Assembly: GCF_001425865.1 (NCBI RefSeq)
Contig: NZ_LMDS01000004.1
Location: 1,368,947-1,432,946 of the forward strand
Direction of reading: 5' to 3'
DNA length: 64,000 bases
Origin: Rhizobacter sp. Root404
Lineage (GTDB): Bacteria > Pseudomonadota > Gammaproteobacteria > Burkholderiales > Burkholderiaceae_C
Within the stretch, counting starts at the first letter, position 1; each line of letters starts with the position of its first letter. Positions 21,560-28,934 of this stretch are shown here, piece after piece. The notes beneath the pieces are model-generated. The model was not told the origin of the DNA. It searched no databases and was given only the letters and a program-made list of their open reading frames with translations. The position numbers and the translations under genes were made by a program.

Positions 21560-23956
21560 TCAGTTGCGGACCGGCTTGCCCGTTTGCAGCATGCCCATGA
21601 TCCGTTCTTGCGATTTCGGGTGGTCGAGCAAGCCACAGAAGTGCTTGCGTTCGAGCGCCATCAGGTACTCCTCGCTGACCAGCGAACCGGCATCGACATC
21701 GCCGCCGCAGACCACGTCGGCGATCAATGCCGAGATGTGGAAGTCGTGCGCGCTGATGAAGCCGCCGTCGCGCATGTTCGCGAGCTGGGCCTTGATCGTC
21801 GCGATCGCGTTGCGGCCGGCGACCGGAAACAGCGCCTTCGCCGGCGCGCGATAGCCGCTCTCGTACATCGCCTTCGCCTGTTGCGTCGCGACGTGGAGCA
21901 GTTCGTCCTTGTTCGGCACGACCACGTCGCTCCACAACAGGTAGCCGAGCTTGCGCGATTCGATCGCGCTGGTGCCGACCTTGGCCATCGCGGCGTTCGT
22001 GAAGCCGTCGCTGAGGAACTTGAAGATGTCGGCGTTCGCGTTGCCGGCGCTGGCCATCTCGGCTGCGCGGCGCGCGATGTAGGTCAGACCGCCGCCGCCG
22101 GGGATCAGCCCGACGCCGACCTCGACCAGGCCCACGTAGCTTTCCAATGCCGCGACGCGCCGGGCGCAATGCAGCGCGATCTCGCAACCGCCGCCCAGCG
22201 CGATGCCGCGCATCGCCGCCACCACCGGCACGCTCGCGTAGCGCAGGCGCAGCATCGCGTCCTGCATCTTCTTCAGCTCCGGCGCGATGCCCTTGCCGCC
22301 GCTCTTCATGAACACCGGCATCATCTGCTCGAGGTTCGCGCCGGCCGAGAACACGTCGTCGGGCGACCAGATCACGAGCCCCTTGTATTGGCGCTCGGCG
22401 AGCTCGACCGCCTTGTCGAAACCCTCGATCACGCCCTGACCGATCAGGTGCAGCTTGGCGGTGATGCTGGCGATCAGCACCTCGCCGTCGAGCGTCCAGA
22501 CGCGCATCTCGTCGTTCTTGAACAGTTCGGTGCCCGAGCTCAGCGGTGCCGCGGCACCCGCGCCGAACACCGACTCGCGGAAGGCCTGGCGCTGGTACAC
22601 CGGCAGCGTGCTCGGCGCGACCCAGCGCGCGTGCGCGGCGCTCCACGAGCCTTCGGCGTGGTGCACGCCGTTGTTCGCGGCCACCGGGCCGTCGAACACC
22701 CAGGACGGCAGCGGCGCGGTGCTCAGCGCCTTGCCGGCATCGATGTCTTCCTTGATCCAGTTCGCCACGGTCGTCCAGCCGGCCGCCTGCCACAGCTCGA
22801 ACGGGCCCTGCTGCACGCCGAAGCCCCAGCGCATCGCGAAGTCGATGTCGCGAGCGCTGTCGGCGATGTCGGCGAGGTGAACGGCCGCGTAGTGAAAGCC
22901 GTCGCGCAGGATCGCCCACAGGAACTGTGCCTGCGGGTTCTTCGATTCGCGCAGCAGTTTCAGACGCTCGGCCGGCGGCTTCTTCAGGATGCGCGCGACG
23001 ATCTCGTCGGCCTTGCCGCCGCCGGCGACGTACTCGCCGCTGGCCGGATCGAGCCGCAGGATGTCCTTGCCGACCTTTTTGTAGAAGCCGGCGCCGGTCT
23101 TCTGGCCCAGCGCACCCTGCTCGATCAGCTTCGCGAGCACCGGCGGCGTCGCGTAGCTGGCGAAGAACGGGTCGGACTGGAGGTTGTCCTGCAGTGTCTT
23201 GATGACGTGCGACATCGTGTCCAGGCCGACCACGTCCGCGGTGCGGAAGGTGCCGCTCGACGCGCGGCCGAGCTTCTTGCCGGTCAGGTCGTCGACCACG
23301 TCGTAAGTCAGGCCGAAGGTCTCGGCCTCCTTCATCGTCGCCAGCATGCCGGCGATGCCGACGCGATTGGCGACGAAGTTCGGCGTGTCCTTCGCGCGCA
23401 CCACGCTCTTGCCGAGCGCGGTGGTGACGAAGGCCTCGAGCTGGTCGAGGATCTCGGGATTCGTCGTCGGCGTGTTGATCAGCTCGACCAGCGCCATGTA
23501 GCGCGGCGGGTTGAAGAAGTGGATGCCGCAGAAGCGCGGCTTGATTTCCTCCGGCAGCACCTCGGACAACTTGGTGATCGACAGCCCGGACGTGTTGCTC
23601 GCGACGATCGCGTGCGGCGCGATGGCGGGCGCGATCCGCTGGTACAGCGCCAGCTTCCAGTCCATGCGCTCGGCAATGGCCTCGATGATCAGGTCGCAGC
23701 CCGCGAGCAGGTCGAGGTGGTCTTCGTAGTTGGCCTGCTGGATCAGCGCCGCGTCTTCGTTGATGCCGAGCGGCGCCGGCTTGAGCTTCTTCAGGCCCTC
23801 GACGGCCTTCGAGACGATGCCGTTCTTCGGGCCTTCCTTGGCAGGCAGGTCGAACAGGATCACTGGCACCTTGCAGTTGACGAGGTGGGCCGCGATCTGC
23901 GCGCCCATCACGCCGGCGCCGAGCACGGCGACCTTGCGGACTGGAAAACGGTTCAT
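21560..23956 (-). CDS. 3-hydroxyacyl-CoA dehydrogenase/enoyl-CoA hydratase, reversed domain order
   Basis: A bifunctional beta-oxidation enzyme of 798 residues. The NAD-binding dehydrogenase is N-terminal (VAVLGAGVMGAQIAAHL at about 9-25; catalytic His in GIHFFNPPRYMALVEL) and the crotonase domain C-terminal (VFSAGANLEQM; MRGIALGGGCEIALHC; GLIPGGGGLTY). This is the opposite of E. coli FadB and like FadN-type proteins. It hydrates enoyl-CoA and oxidises 3-hydroxyacyl-CoA. It is co-transcribed with the thiolase downstream and the acyl-CoA dehydrogenase upstream. Confidence 0.94.
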   Translation of the reverse strand: MNRFPVRKVAVLGAGVMGAQIAAHLVNCKVPVILFDLPAKEGPKNGIVSKAVEGLKKLKPAPLGINEDAALIQQANYEDHLDLLAGCDLIIEAIAERMDWKLALYQRIAPAIAPHAIVASNTSGLSITKLSEVLPEEIKPRFCGIHFFNPPRYMALVELINTPTTNPEILDQLEAFVTTALGKSVVRAKDTPNFVANRVGIAGMLATMKEAETFGLTYDVVDDLTGKKLGRASSGTFRTADVVGLDTMSHVIKTLQDNLQSDPFFASYATPPVLAKLIEQGALGQKTGAGFYKKVGKDILRLDPASGEYVAGGGKADEIVARILKKPPAERLKLLRESKNPQAQFLWAILRDGFHYAAVHLADIADSARDIDFAMRWGFGVQQGPFELWQAAGWTTVANWIKEDIDAGKALSTAPLPSWVFDGPVAANNGVHHAEGSWSAAHARWVAPSTLPVYQRQAFRESVFGAGAAAPLSSGTELFKNDEMRVWTLDGEVLIASITAKLHLIGQGVIEGFDKAVELAERQYKGLVIWSPDDVFSAGANLEQMMPVFMKSGGKGIAPELKKMQDAMLRLRYASVPVVAAMRGIALGGGCEIALHCARRVAALESYVGLVEVGVGLIPGGGGLTYIARRAAEMASAGNANADIFKFLSDGFTNAAMAKVGTSAIESRKLGYLLWSDVVVPNKDELLHVATQQAKAMYESGYRAPAKALFPVAGRNAIATIKAQLANMRDGGFISAHDFHISALIADVVCGGDVDAGSLVSEEYLMALERKHFCGLLDHPKSQERIMGMLQTGKPVRN

Positions 23957-23988
23957 CTTCGTTCCTTCGGTTCTTCGATACGGATTGA

Positions 23989-24444
23989 TTACTCGACGCG
24001 GATCCACGTCTGCGTGCGGCCCAGCATCGGCGCGCCGATGTAGCCGCGCACGGCCAGCGTCTTGCCGCCGTCGCCGGGGGTCAGGCGGACCTTGTAGGTC
24101 TTGCCGTTGTTGGGGTCCATGATCTCGCCGCCGTCCCAGCGCTCCTTGTCGGATTCGCTGTGCTTGACGCCCTTGATGATCGTCATGCCGACCAGCGGCT
24201 TGTCCTTGCGGTCGTCGGTGCACTTGTCGCAGACCGCATCGGGCTTGGTCGCCGGGTCGAGCAGCTTCTCGAGCTTGCCGGTGAACACGCCGCCTGCCTC
24301 GGTGATGCGGATCAGCGACTTCTCCTTCTTGGTCTCGTCGTCGACTGACTTCCACAGCCCGGCCGGTGTGGCCTGCGCGTGGGCGATGGCGGACAGCAGG
24401 CCGAGGCTGAGCGCGGCGACGAGGGTCTTGGTATGGCGGATCAT
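23989..24444 (-). CDS. DUF2147 exported protein
   Basis: A 151-residue protein with a Sec signal (MIRHTKTLVAALSLGLLSAIAHAQA without the last residues, cleavage after AHA). The mature part starts TPAGLWKSVDDET and ends with MLGRTQTWIRV, the usual ends of DUF2147. A CDKC pair could form a disulfide or bind metal. DUF2147 proteins often accompany beta-oxidation genes in Burkholderiales; the function is unknown. It lies between the acyl-CoA dehydrogenase and FadB-like genes. Confidence 0.82.
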   Translation of the reverse strand: MIRHTKTLVAALSLGLLSAIAHAQATPAGLWKSVDDETKKEKSLIRITEAGGVFTGKLEKLLDPATKPDAVCDKCTDDRKDKPLVGMTIIKGVKHSESDKERWDGGEIMDPNNGKTYKVRLTPGDGGKTLAVRGYIGAPMLGRTQTWIRVE

Positions 24445-24478
24445 GTTGTTGTCTCCCGGGAAAAATCGATGCGGACGA

Positions 24479-26269
24479 TCAGAACAGCGCTTCGTCCATC
24501 TCCATCAGCGACGCCGAGCCGGCGCGCGCGGTGCGGATCAGTGTCGCCGTTTCAGGCAGCAGCTTGGCGAAGTAGAAGCGCGCGGTGATCAGCTTGGCCT
24601 TGTAGAACGGATCGCCGCCGTCCACCTTGGCGAGCGCGACCTTGGCCATCCGCGCCCAGAAGTACGCGAACACCAGGTGGCCGCAGACGCGCAGGTAGTC
24701 GACCGCCGCCGCGCCCACTTCGTCCGGGTTCTTGAACGCCTTCATGCCGATCTCGGTGGTCAGCTTGGTCACCTTGTCGCCCAGGTCGGCGAGCGGGTTG
24801 ACGAACTCCTGCATCGCCTCGTCGGTGCCTTCGTCCTCGACGAACTGCGCGACCAGCTTGCCGAACTTCTTCAGCTTCGCGCCGTTGTCGCCCAGCACCT
24901 TGCGGCCCAGCAGGTCGAGCGATTGGATCGTGTTGGTGCCCTCGTAGATCATGTTGATGCGCGAGTCGCGCACGAACTGTTCCATGCCCCATTCGCGGAT
25001 GTAGCCGTGGCCGCCGAACACCTGCATGCAGTGCGAGGTGGCGATCCAGGCGTTGTCGGTGAAGAACGCCTTGACGATCGGCGTGACCAGCGCGACCAGG
25101 TCGGCGCAGTCGGCGCGCACCTGCTCGTCGTCGCTGGCGAGTTCCTTGTCGAGCTGCAGCGTCGTCCACATCGCGAGCGCGCGGGCGCCCTCGGCGTAGG
25201 CGCGCGCGGTCAACAGCATCTTGCGCACGTCGGGGTGGACGATGATCGTGTCGGCCGGCTGGTCGGGGTTCTTGACGCCGGAGAGCGACCGCATCTGGAT
25301 GCGGTCCTTCGCGTAGGCCACCGCGTTCTGGTAGGCCACCTCGGTCAGGCCGAGCGACTGCATGCCCACGCCCAGGCGCGCCGCGTTCATCATCACGAAC
25401 ATCGCCGCGAGGCCCTTGTTCGGCTCGCCGACCAGTGTGCCGACGGCGCCATCCAGGTTGATCTGCGCGGTCGCGTTGCCGTGGATGCCCATCTTGTGCT
25501 CGAGGCCGCCGCAGTAGATGGTGTTGCGCTCGCCGAGCGTGCCGTCGGCGTTGACCTTGAACTTCGGCACCACGAACAGCGAGATGCCCTTGGAGCCGGC
25601 CGGCGCGTCCGGCAGGCGCGCGAGCACCAGGTGGACGATGTTGGCGGCCAGGTCGTGCTCGCCGGCCGAGATGAAGATCTTGTTCCCGGTGAGCTTGTAG
25701 GTGCCGTCCGGCTGCGGCTCCGCCTTGGTGCGCAGCAGGCCCAGGTCGGTGCCGCAGTGCGATTCGGTCAGGCACATCGTGCCGGTCCACTCGCCGCTCG
25801 TGAGCTTGGGCAGGTAGGTCGTCTTCTGCGCGTCCGAGCCGTGTGCGTGCAGCGCCTCGTAGGCGCCGTGCGAGAGGCCCGGGTACATCGTCCAGGCCTG
25901 GTTGGCCGAGTTCATCATCTCGTACATGCACTGGTTGACCAGGTGCGGCAGGCCCTGGCCGCCGAACGCCGGGTCGCAGCTCAGCGACGGCCAGCCGCCC
26001 TCGACGTACTGGGCATAAGCGGCCTTGAAGCCGTCCGGCGCCTTGACCTCGTGGGTGGTCTTGTCGAGCACGCAGCCCTGTTCGTCGCCGCGCTGGTTGA
26101 TCGGCGCGAGCACGTTGGCGGCGAACTTGCCGCCTTCCTCGATCACCGCGTTGATGGTGTCGACGTCGATGTCGGCATGCGCCGGCAGCTGCTTCAGTTC
26201 ATCGACGACGTGGAGCAACTCGTGCATCACGAACTGCATGTCGCGCAGGGGCGGCGTGTACTGGGGCAT
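24479..26269 (-). CDS. Acyl-CoA dehydrogenase, long (DmdC-like) type
   Basis: An FAD enzyme of 596 residues that makes the 2-enoyl-CoA in the first beta-oxidation step. The size matches the long acyl-CoA dehydrogenase branch with an extra C-terminal domain (DmdC/FadE5-like) rather than the 380-residue type. MCLTESHCGTDLGLLRT is the FAD/substrate block, and INMIYEGTNTIQSLDL holds the catalytic glutamate. CMQVFGGHGYIREWGMEQF is also conserved. It follows the TetR gene by 21 bases, so it is the first enzyme gene of the operon. Confidence 0.93.
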   Translation of the reverse strand: MPQYTPPLRDMQFVMHELLHVVDELKQLPAHADIDVDTINAVIEEGGKFAANVLAPINQRGDEQGCVLDKTTHEVKAPDGFKAAYAQYVEGGWPSLSCDPAFGGQGLPHLVNQCMYEMMNSANQAWTMYPGLSHGAYEALHAHGSDAQKTTYLPKLTSGEWTGTMCLTESHCGTDLGLLRTKAEPQPDGTYKLTGNKIFISAGEHDLAANIVHLVLARLPDAPAGSKGISLFVVPKFKVNADGTLGERNTIYCGGLEHKMGIHGNATAQINLDGAVGTLVGEPNKGLAAMFVMMNAARLGVGMQSLGLTEVAYQNAVAYAKDRIQMRSLSGVKNPDQPADTIIVHPDVRKMLLTARAYAEGARALAMWTTLQLDKELASDDEQVRADCADLVALVTPIVKAFFTDNAWIATSHCMQVFGGHGYIREWGMEQFVRDSRINMIYEGTNTIQSLDLLGRKVLGDNGAKLKKFGKLVAQFVEDEGTDEAMQEFVNPLADLGDKVTKLTTEIGMKAFKNPDEVGAAAVDYLRVCGHLVFAYFWARMAKVALAKVDGGDPFYKAKLITARFYFAKLLPETATLIRTARAGSASLMEMDEALF

Positions 26270-26290
26270 GGAAACTCCTGGAGAGTGAAA

Positions 26291-27019
26291 TCAAGGGGAT
26301 GCGGGGGCGCGCCGGCGACGCACGGCCGGCGCGGCCGCCGGCGGTGTCGCGCCCGGCGCGGCGAGGTAGTGGGACAGCACGTTCTCGAAGCCGGCCCGCG
26401 CGCGCGCATCGGCACCCGGGCGGCGCAGGAAGCGCGCGTCGTGGTGCAGCGCGAGGATCAGGCCGTGGATCTCGAACAGCATCTGCTGCGGGTCGGTGTC
26501 GGCGCGCAGGTGGCCTTCGTCGATCGAGATGCGGATCGCGCGCTCGAGGGCGGCGTGCCAGGTCTGCACCATGCCGACGAGCGCGTCGCGGACCGGGCCC
26601 GGGCGGTCGTCGAACTCGACCGCGCCGCTGATGTAGATGCAGCCGGCGTCGATCTCGACCGAGACGCGCTTGAACCAGCGGTCGTACATCGCGCGCAGCC
26701 GCGGCAGGCCGCGCGGTGCGGTGATCGCCGGCTCGAAGATCTCGGCCTCGAACTTGGCGTGGTACTCGCGCACCACCGAGATCTGCAGCTCCTCGCGCGA
26801 GCCGAAGTGGGCGAACACGCCGGACTTGCTCATCTGCGTGACCTCGGCCAGCGCACCGATCGACAGGCCCTCGAGCCCCATCTGCGAGGCCAGCGCGAGC
26901 GCGGCGTCGAGGATCGTCGAGCGGGTCTGGCGGCCCTTCAGCAGCGGCCGGTGCGATCCCGTGGCGGACGCAGCCGCGTCACGGGCGGGTTCGTTCAGGG
27001 TGGTCGGGATGTCGGTCAC
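26291..27019 (-). CDS. TetR-family regulator of the beta-oxidation operon
   Basis: A TetR regulator of 242 residues if it starts at the GTG at 27019 (VTDIPTTLNE). The HTH is LSIGALAEVTQMSKSGVFAHF, with the rest an all-alpha ligand-binding domain likely for acyl-CoA. An ATG at 27130 would add 37 unconserved residues and place the palindromic operator at 27047-27068 inside the gene, so the shorter form is preferred; no clear Shine-Dalgarno is seen. First gene of the operon, so autoregulation is expected. It probably represses until acyl-CoA binds. Confidence 0.86.
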   Translation of the reverse strand: MTDIPTTLNEPARDAAASATGSHRPLLKGRQTRSTILDAALALASQMGLEGLSIGALAEVTQMSKSGVFAHFGSREELQISVVREYHAKFEAEIFEPAITAPRGLPRLRAMYDRWFKRVSVEIDAGCIYISGAVEFDDRPGPVRDALVGMVQTWHAALERAIRISIDEGHLRADTDPQQMLFEIHGLILALHHDARFLRRPGADARARAGFENVLSHYLAAPGATPPAAAPAVRRRRAPASP

Positions 27020-27046
27020 GGTGGGGGCCCGCGGTGGCGGGACATT

Positions 27047-27068
27047 AAAACGAACGATCGTGCTATTT
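27047..27068. promoter_or_regulatory. Candidate TetR operator
   Basis: A 22-base imperfect palindrome. Its perfect 8-base core ACGATCGT lies at 27054-27061, with outer AAA/TTT arms. It sits 28 bases before the GTG start of the TetR gene, between it and the divergent reductase gene. Position and symmetry fit an autoregulatory operator. Confidence 0.6.
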
Positions 27069-27120
27069 TGCAGACGATTGGATGACCCGGAAGCCGGTCC
27101 CGCACGGAATCCGCGGGTAT

Positions 27121-27142
27121 TTCTAGGCAACGGCGCCTAGAA
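27121..27142. promoter_or_regulatory. 8-bp inverted repeat in the tetR/panE intergenic region
   Basis: TTCTAGGC (27121-27128) is exactly complementary to GCCTAGAA (27135-27142) across a 6-base spacer. It lies 99 bases before the reductase start. It could be an operator or a transcript hairpin. Confidence 0.4.
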
Positions 27143-27240
27143 CAGCGCTAGCGCCGCCGTCTTTTCAAGGGTTTACCCGCGCTTCGTGTCGTCGCGAGGG
27201 CCTCGCTACCATCGGCCGCAATCAAGCAGCGGAGTCACCG

Positions 27241-28233
27241 ATGAAGATCGCAGTGGTGGGGTTGGGGGCCGTCGGCGGCCTGATGGCGGCCAGGCTGGCG
27301 GCGGCAGGCCACCCAGTGTCCGGGCTGGCGCGCGGCGCCACGCTCGCGGCGGTCCGCGAGCAGGGCCTGCGCCTTGAGATGGGCGGCGCGCAGACCGCCA
27401 CGCCGATCGCGGTGAGCGACGACGCCGCCGCGCTCGGTGAACAGGACCTGGTCGTCATCGCGCTGAAAGGCCCGGCGCTGGCCGCCGCCGCTGGCTCGCT
27501 GCGCCCCCTGCTCGGTCCTCGGACGGTCGTGATGCCGGCGATGAACGGCGTTCCGTGGTGGTTTCTCGATGCGGCGCCGGCCGACGCCCCGCTGGGCGAC
27601 CGGCGCCTGGCCAGCATCGACCCCGACGGCCGGATCGCCGAGGCGCTGCCGACCGAGCGCGTGCTCGGCTGCGTCGTGCACCTGACCTGCGCGAGCCCGG
27701 AACCGGGCCTAGTGCGGCACGGCTTCGGCGACCGGCTGATCGTCGGCGAGCCGGGCGGCGGCGTGTCCGGACGCGCCGAGACCGTCCGCGCCGCACTCGC
27801 GTCCGCCGGCTTCACCGCCGAGGCCAGCCCCGACATCCGCCGCGAGGTCTGGTACAAGTTGTGGGGCAACATGACGATGAACCCGGTCTCGGCGCTGACC
27901 GGCGCGGAGAGCCACCGCATCATCGACGACCCGCTGGTGCTGGCGTTCATGCTCGGCACCATGGAGGAAGCGCGGGAGATCGGCGCGCGCATCGGTTGCG
28001 CGGTCACCCAGTCGGGCGAGGAGCGGATGGCCATCGCACGCCAGCTCGGCGCGTTCAAGACCTCGATGCTGCAGGACGCGCTGGCCGCCCGCCCGCTGGA
28101 GATCGACGCGCTGGTCGCCGCGGTCCACGAGATCGGCACCCGCTTGGCCGTTCCGATGCCGAACATCGGCGCGCTGCTCGGCCTGACCCGGCTGATGGCC
28201 CGCGAGCGGGGTTTGTACCCACTTGCCGTGTGA
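27241..28233 (+). CDS. 2-dehydropantoate 2-reductase family (PanE/ApbA-like)
   Basis: A 330-residue NADPH-dependent reductase. The N-terminal dinucleotide motif is MKIAVVGLGAVGGLMAARLA. VVIALKGPAL, PAMNGVPWW (conserved Asn-Gly) and VWYKLWGNMTMNPVSALTG, with the catalytic lysine, are family hallmarks. It reduces 2-dehydropantoate to pantoate or a related ketoacid; with no other pantothenate gene near, the true substrate is uncertain. AGCGGAG lies a few bases ahead of the ATG. It is divergent from the TetR operon and could share its control. Confidence 0.88.
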   Translation: MKIAVVGLGAVGGLMAARLAAAGHPVSGLARGATLAAVREQGLRLEMGGAQTATPIAVSDDAAALGEQDLVVIALKGPALAAAAGSLRPLLGPRTVVMPAMNGVPWWFLDAAPADAPLGDRRLASIDPDGRIAEALPTERVLGCVVHLTCASPEPGLVRHGFGDRLIVGEPGGGVSGRAETVRAALASAGFTAEASPDIRREVWYKLWGNMTMNPVSALTGAESHRIIDDPLVLAFMLGTMEEAREIGARIGCAVTQSGEERMAIARQLGAFKTSMLQDALAARPLEIDALVAAVHEIGTRLAVPMPNIGALLGLTRLMARERGLYPLAV

Positions 28234-28317
28234 CGAGCGCATGACGGGCGCTGCGGCCCCGGGGCTATCGAAACCGGGGTTGAGCGAATGCGCCGTCTGG
28301 ATTACGCTCGGAGCCTC

Positions 28318-28872
28318 ATGGAAGTACTGCAACTCGATGTGTCGGGGCGGCCGCAATCCTGGATTTCGGCCAAGGAAGCAGCTGTCATCTACGCAAGCGA
28401 CGGCGTCGCCTGGACGCTGGGAGACACCTTCTACGTGCTGCGCGGCGGCTACCAGCGCACCGGGCTGCAGTCGCGGATCGAGGTCCATCCGATCATCGCG
28501 GTCAAGGGCTCGGTACCCAGCCGGGCCTGGCGCCAGACGCCCGCGTTGTCCAACCCCAAGCTGTTCGCCCGCGACCGCGGCATCTGCGCGTACTGCGGCC
28601 ACCGCTTCAAGTTCGAGGACCTGACGCGCGAGCACATCGTGCCCACCTCGCGCGGCGGGCACGACACCTGGATGAACTGCATCACCGCCTGCCGGCCGTG
28701 CAACGGCCACAAGGGCAACCGGATGCCCGAAGAGGCTCACCTGTCGCTGATGTACCTGCCCTACGTGCCGAGCCTGCACGAGGACATGATCCTGCGCGGC
28801 CGCCGCATCCTGGCGGACCAGATGGAATTCCTGCTCGCCAGCGTGCCGCGGCACAGCCGGCTGCACGGATAG
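28318..28872 (+). CDS. HNH endonuclease
   Basis: A 184-residue protein with a C-terminal HNH nuclease. The zinc-binding CAYCGH pairs with CRPCN, and the catalytic histidine is in EHIVPTSRGGHDTWMN. The N-terminus MEVLQLDVSGRPQSWIS is typical of a family of chromosomal HNH proteins common in proteobacteria, usually with no phage around. GGAG at 28310-28313 favours the ATG at 28318 over 28288. No partner restriction gene adjoins. The biological role is unknown. Confidence 0.86.
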   Translation: MEVLQLDVSGRPQSWISAKEAAVIYASDGVAWTLGDTFYVLRGGYQRTGLQSRIEVHPIIAVKGSVPSRAWRQTPALSNPKLFARDRGICAYCGHRFKFEDLTREHIVPTSRGGHDTWMNCITACRPCNGHKGNRMPEEAHLSLMYLPYVPSLHEDMILRGRRILADQMEFLLASVPRHSRLHG

Positions 28873-28925
28873 GGCGGCGCACCGCCGCCTCCCGCACCGC
28901 GTTCCTCTCCCGCAAGCGGGAGAGG
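28873..28925. terminator. Two adjacent hairpins between convergent genes (REP-like)
   Basis: GGCGGCG (28873-28879) pairs with CGCCGCC (28883-28889) over three bases. Then CCTCTCCCGC (28904-28913) pairs perfectly with GCGGGAGAGG (28916-28925) over AA. They lie between the ends of the HNH and molybdenum-enzyme genes, so they should stop transcription both ways. The second hairpin has the sequence of a repeat element seen widely in proteobacterial genomes. Confidence 0.7.
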
Positions 28926-28934
28926 GTGATCACG

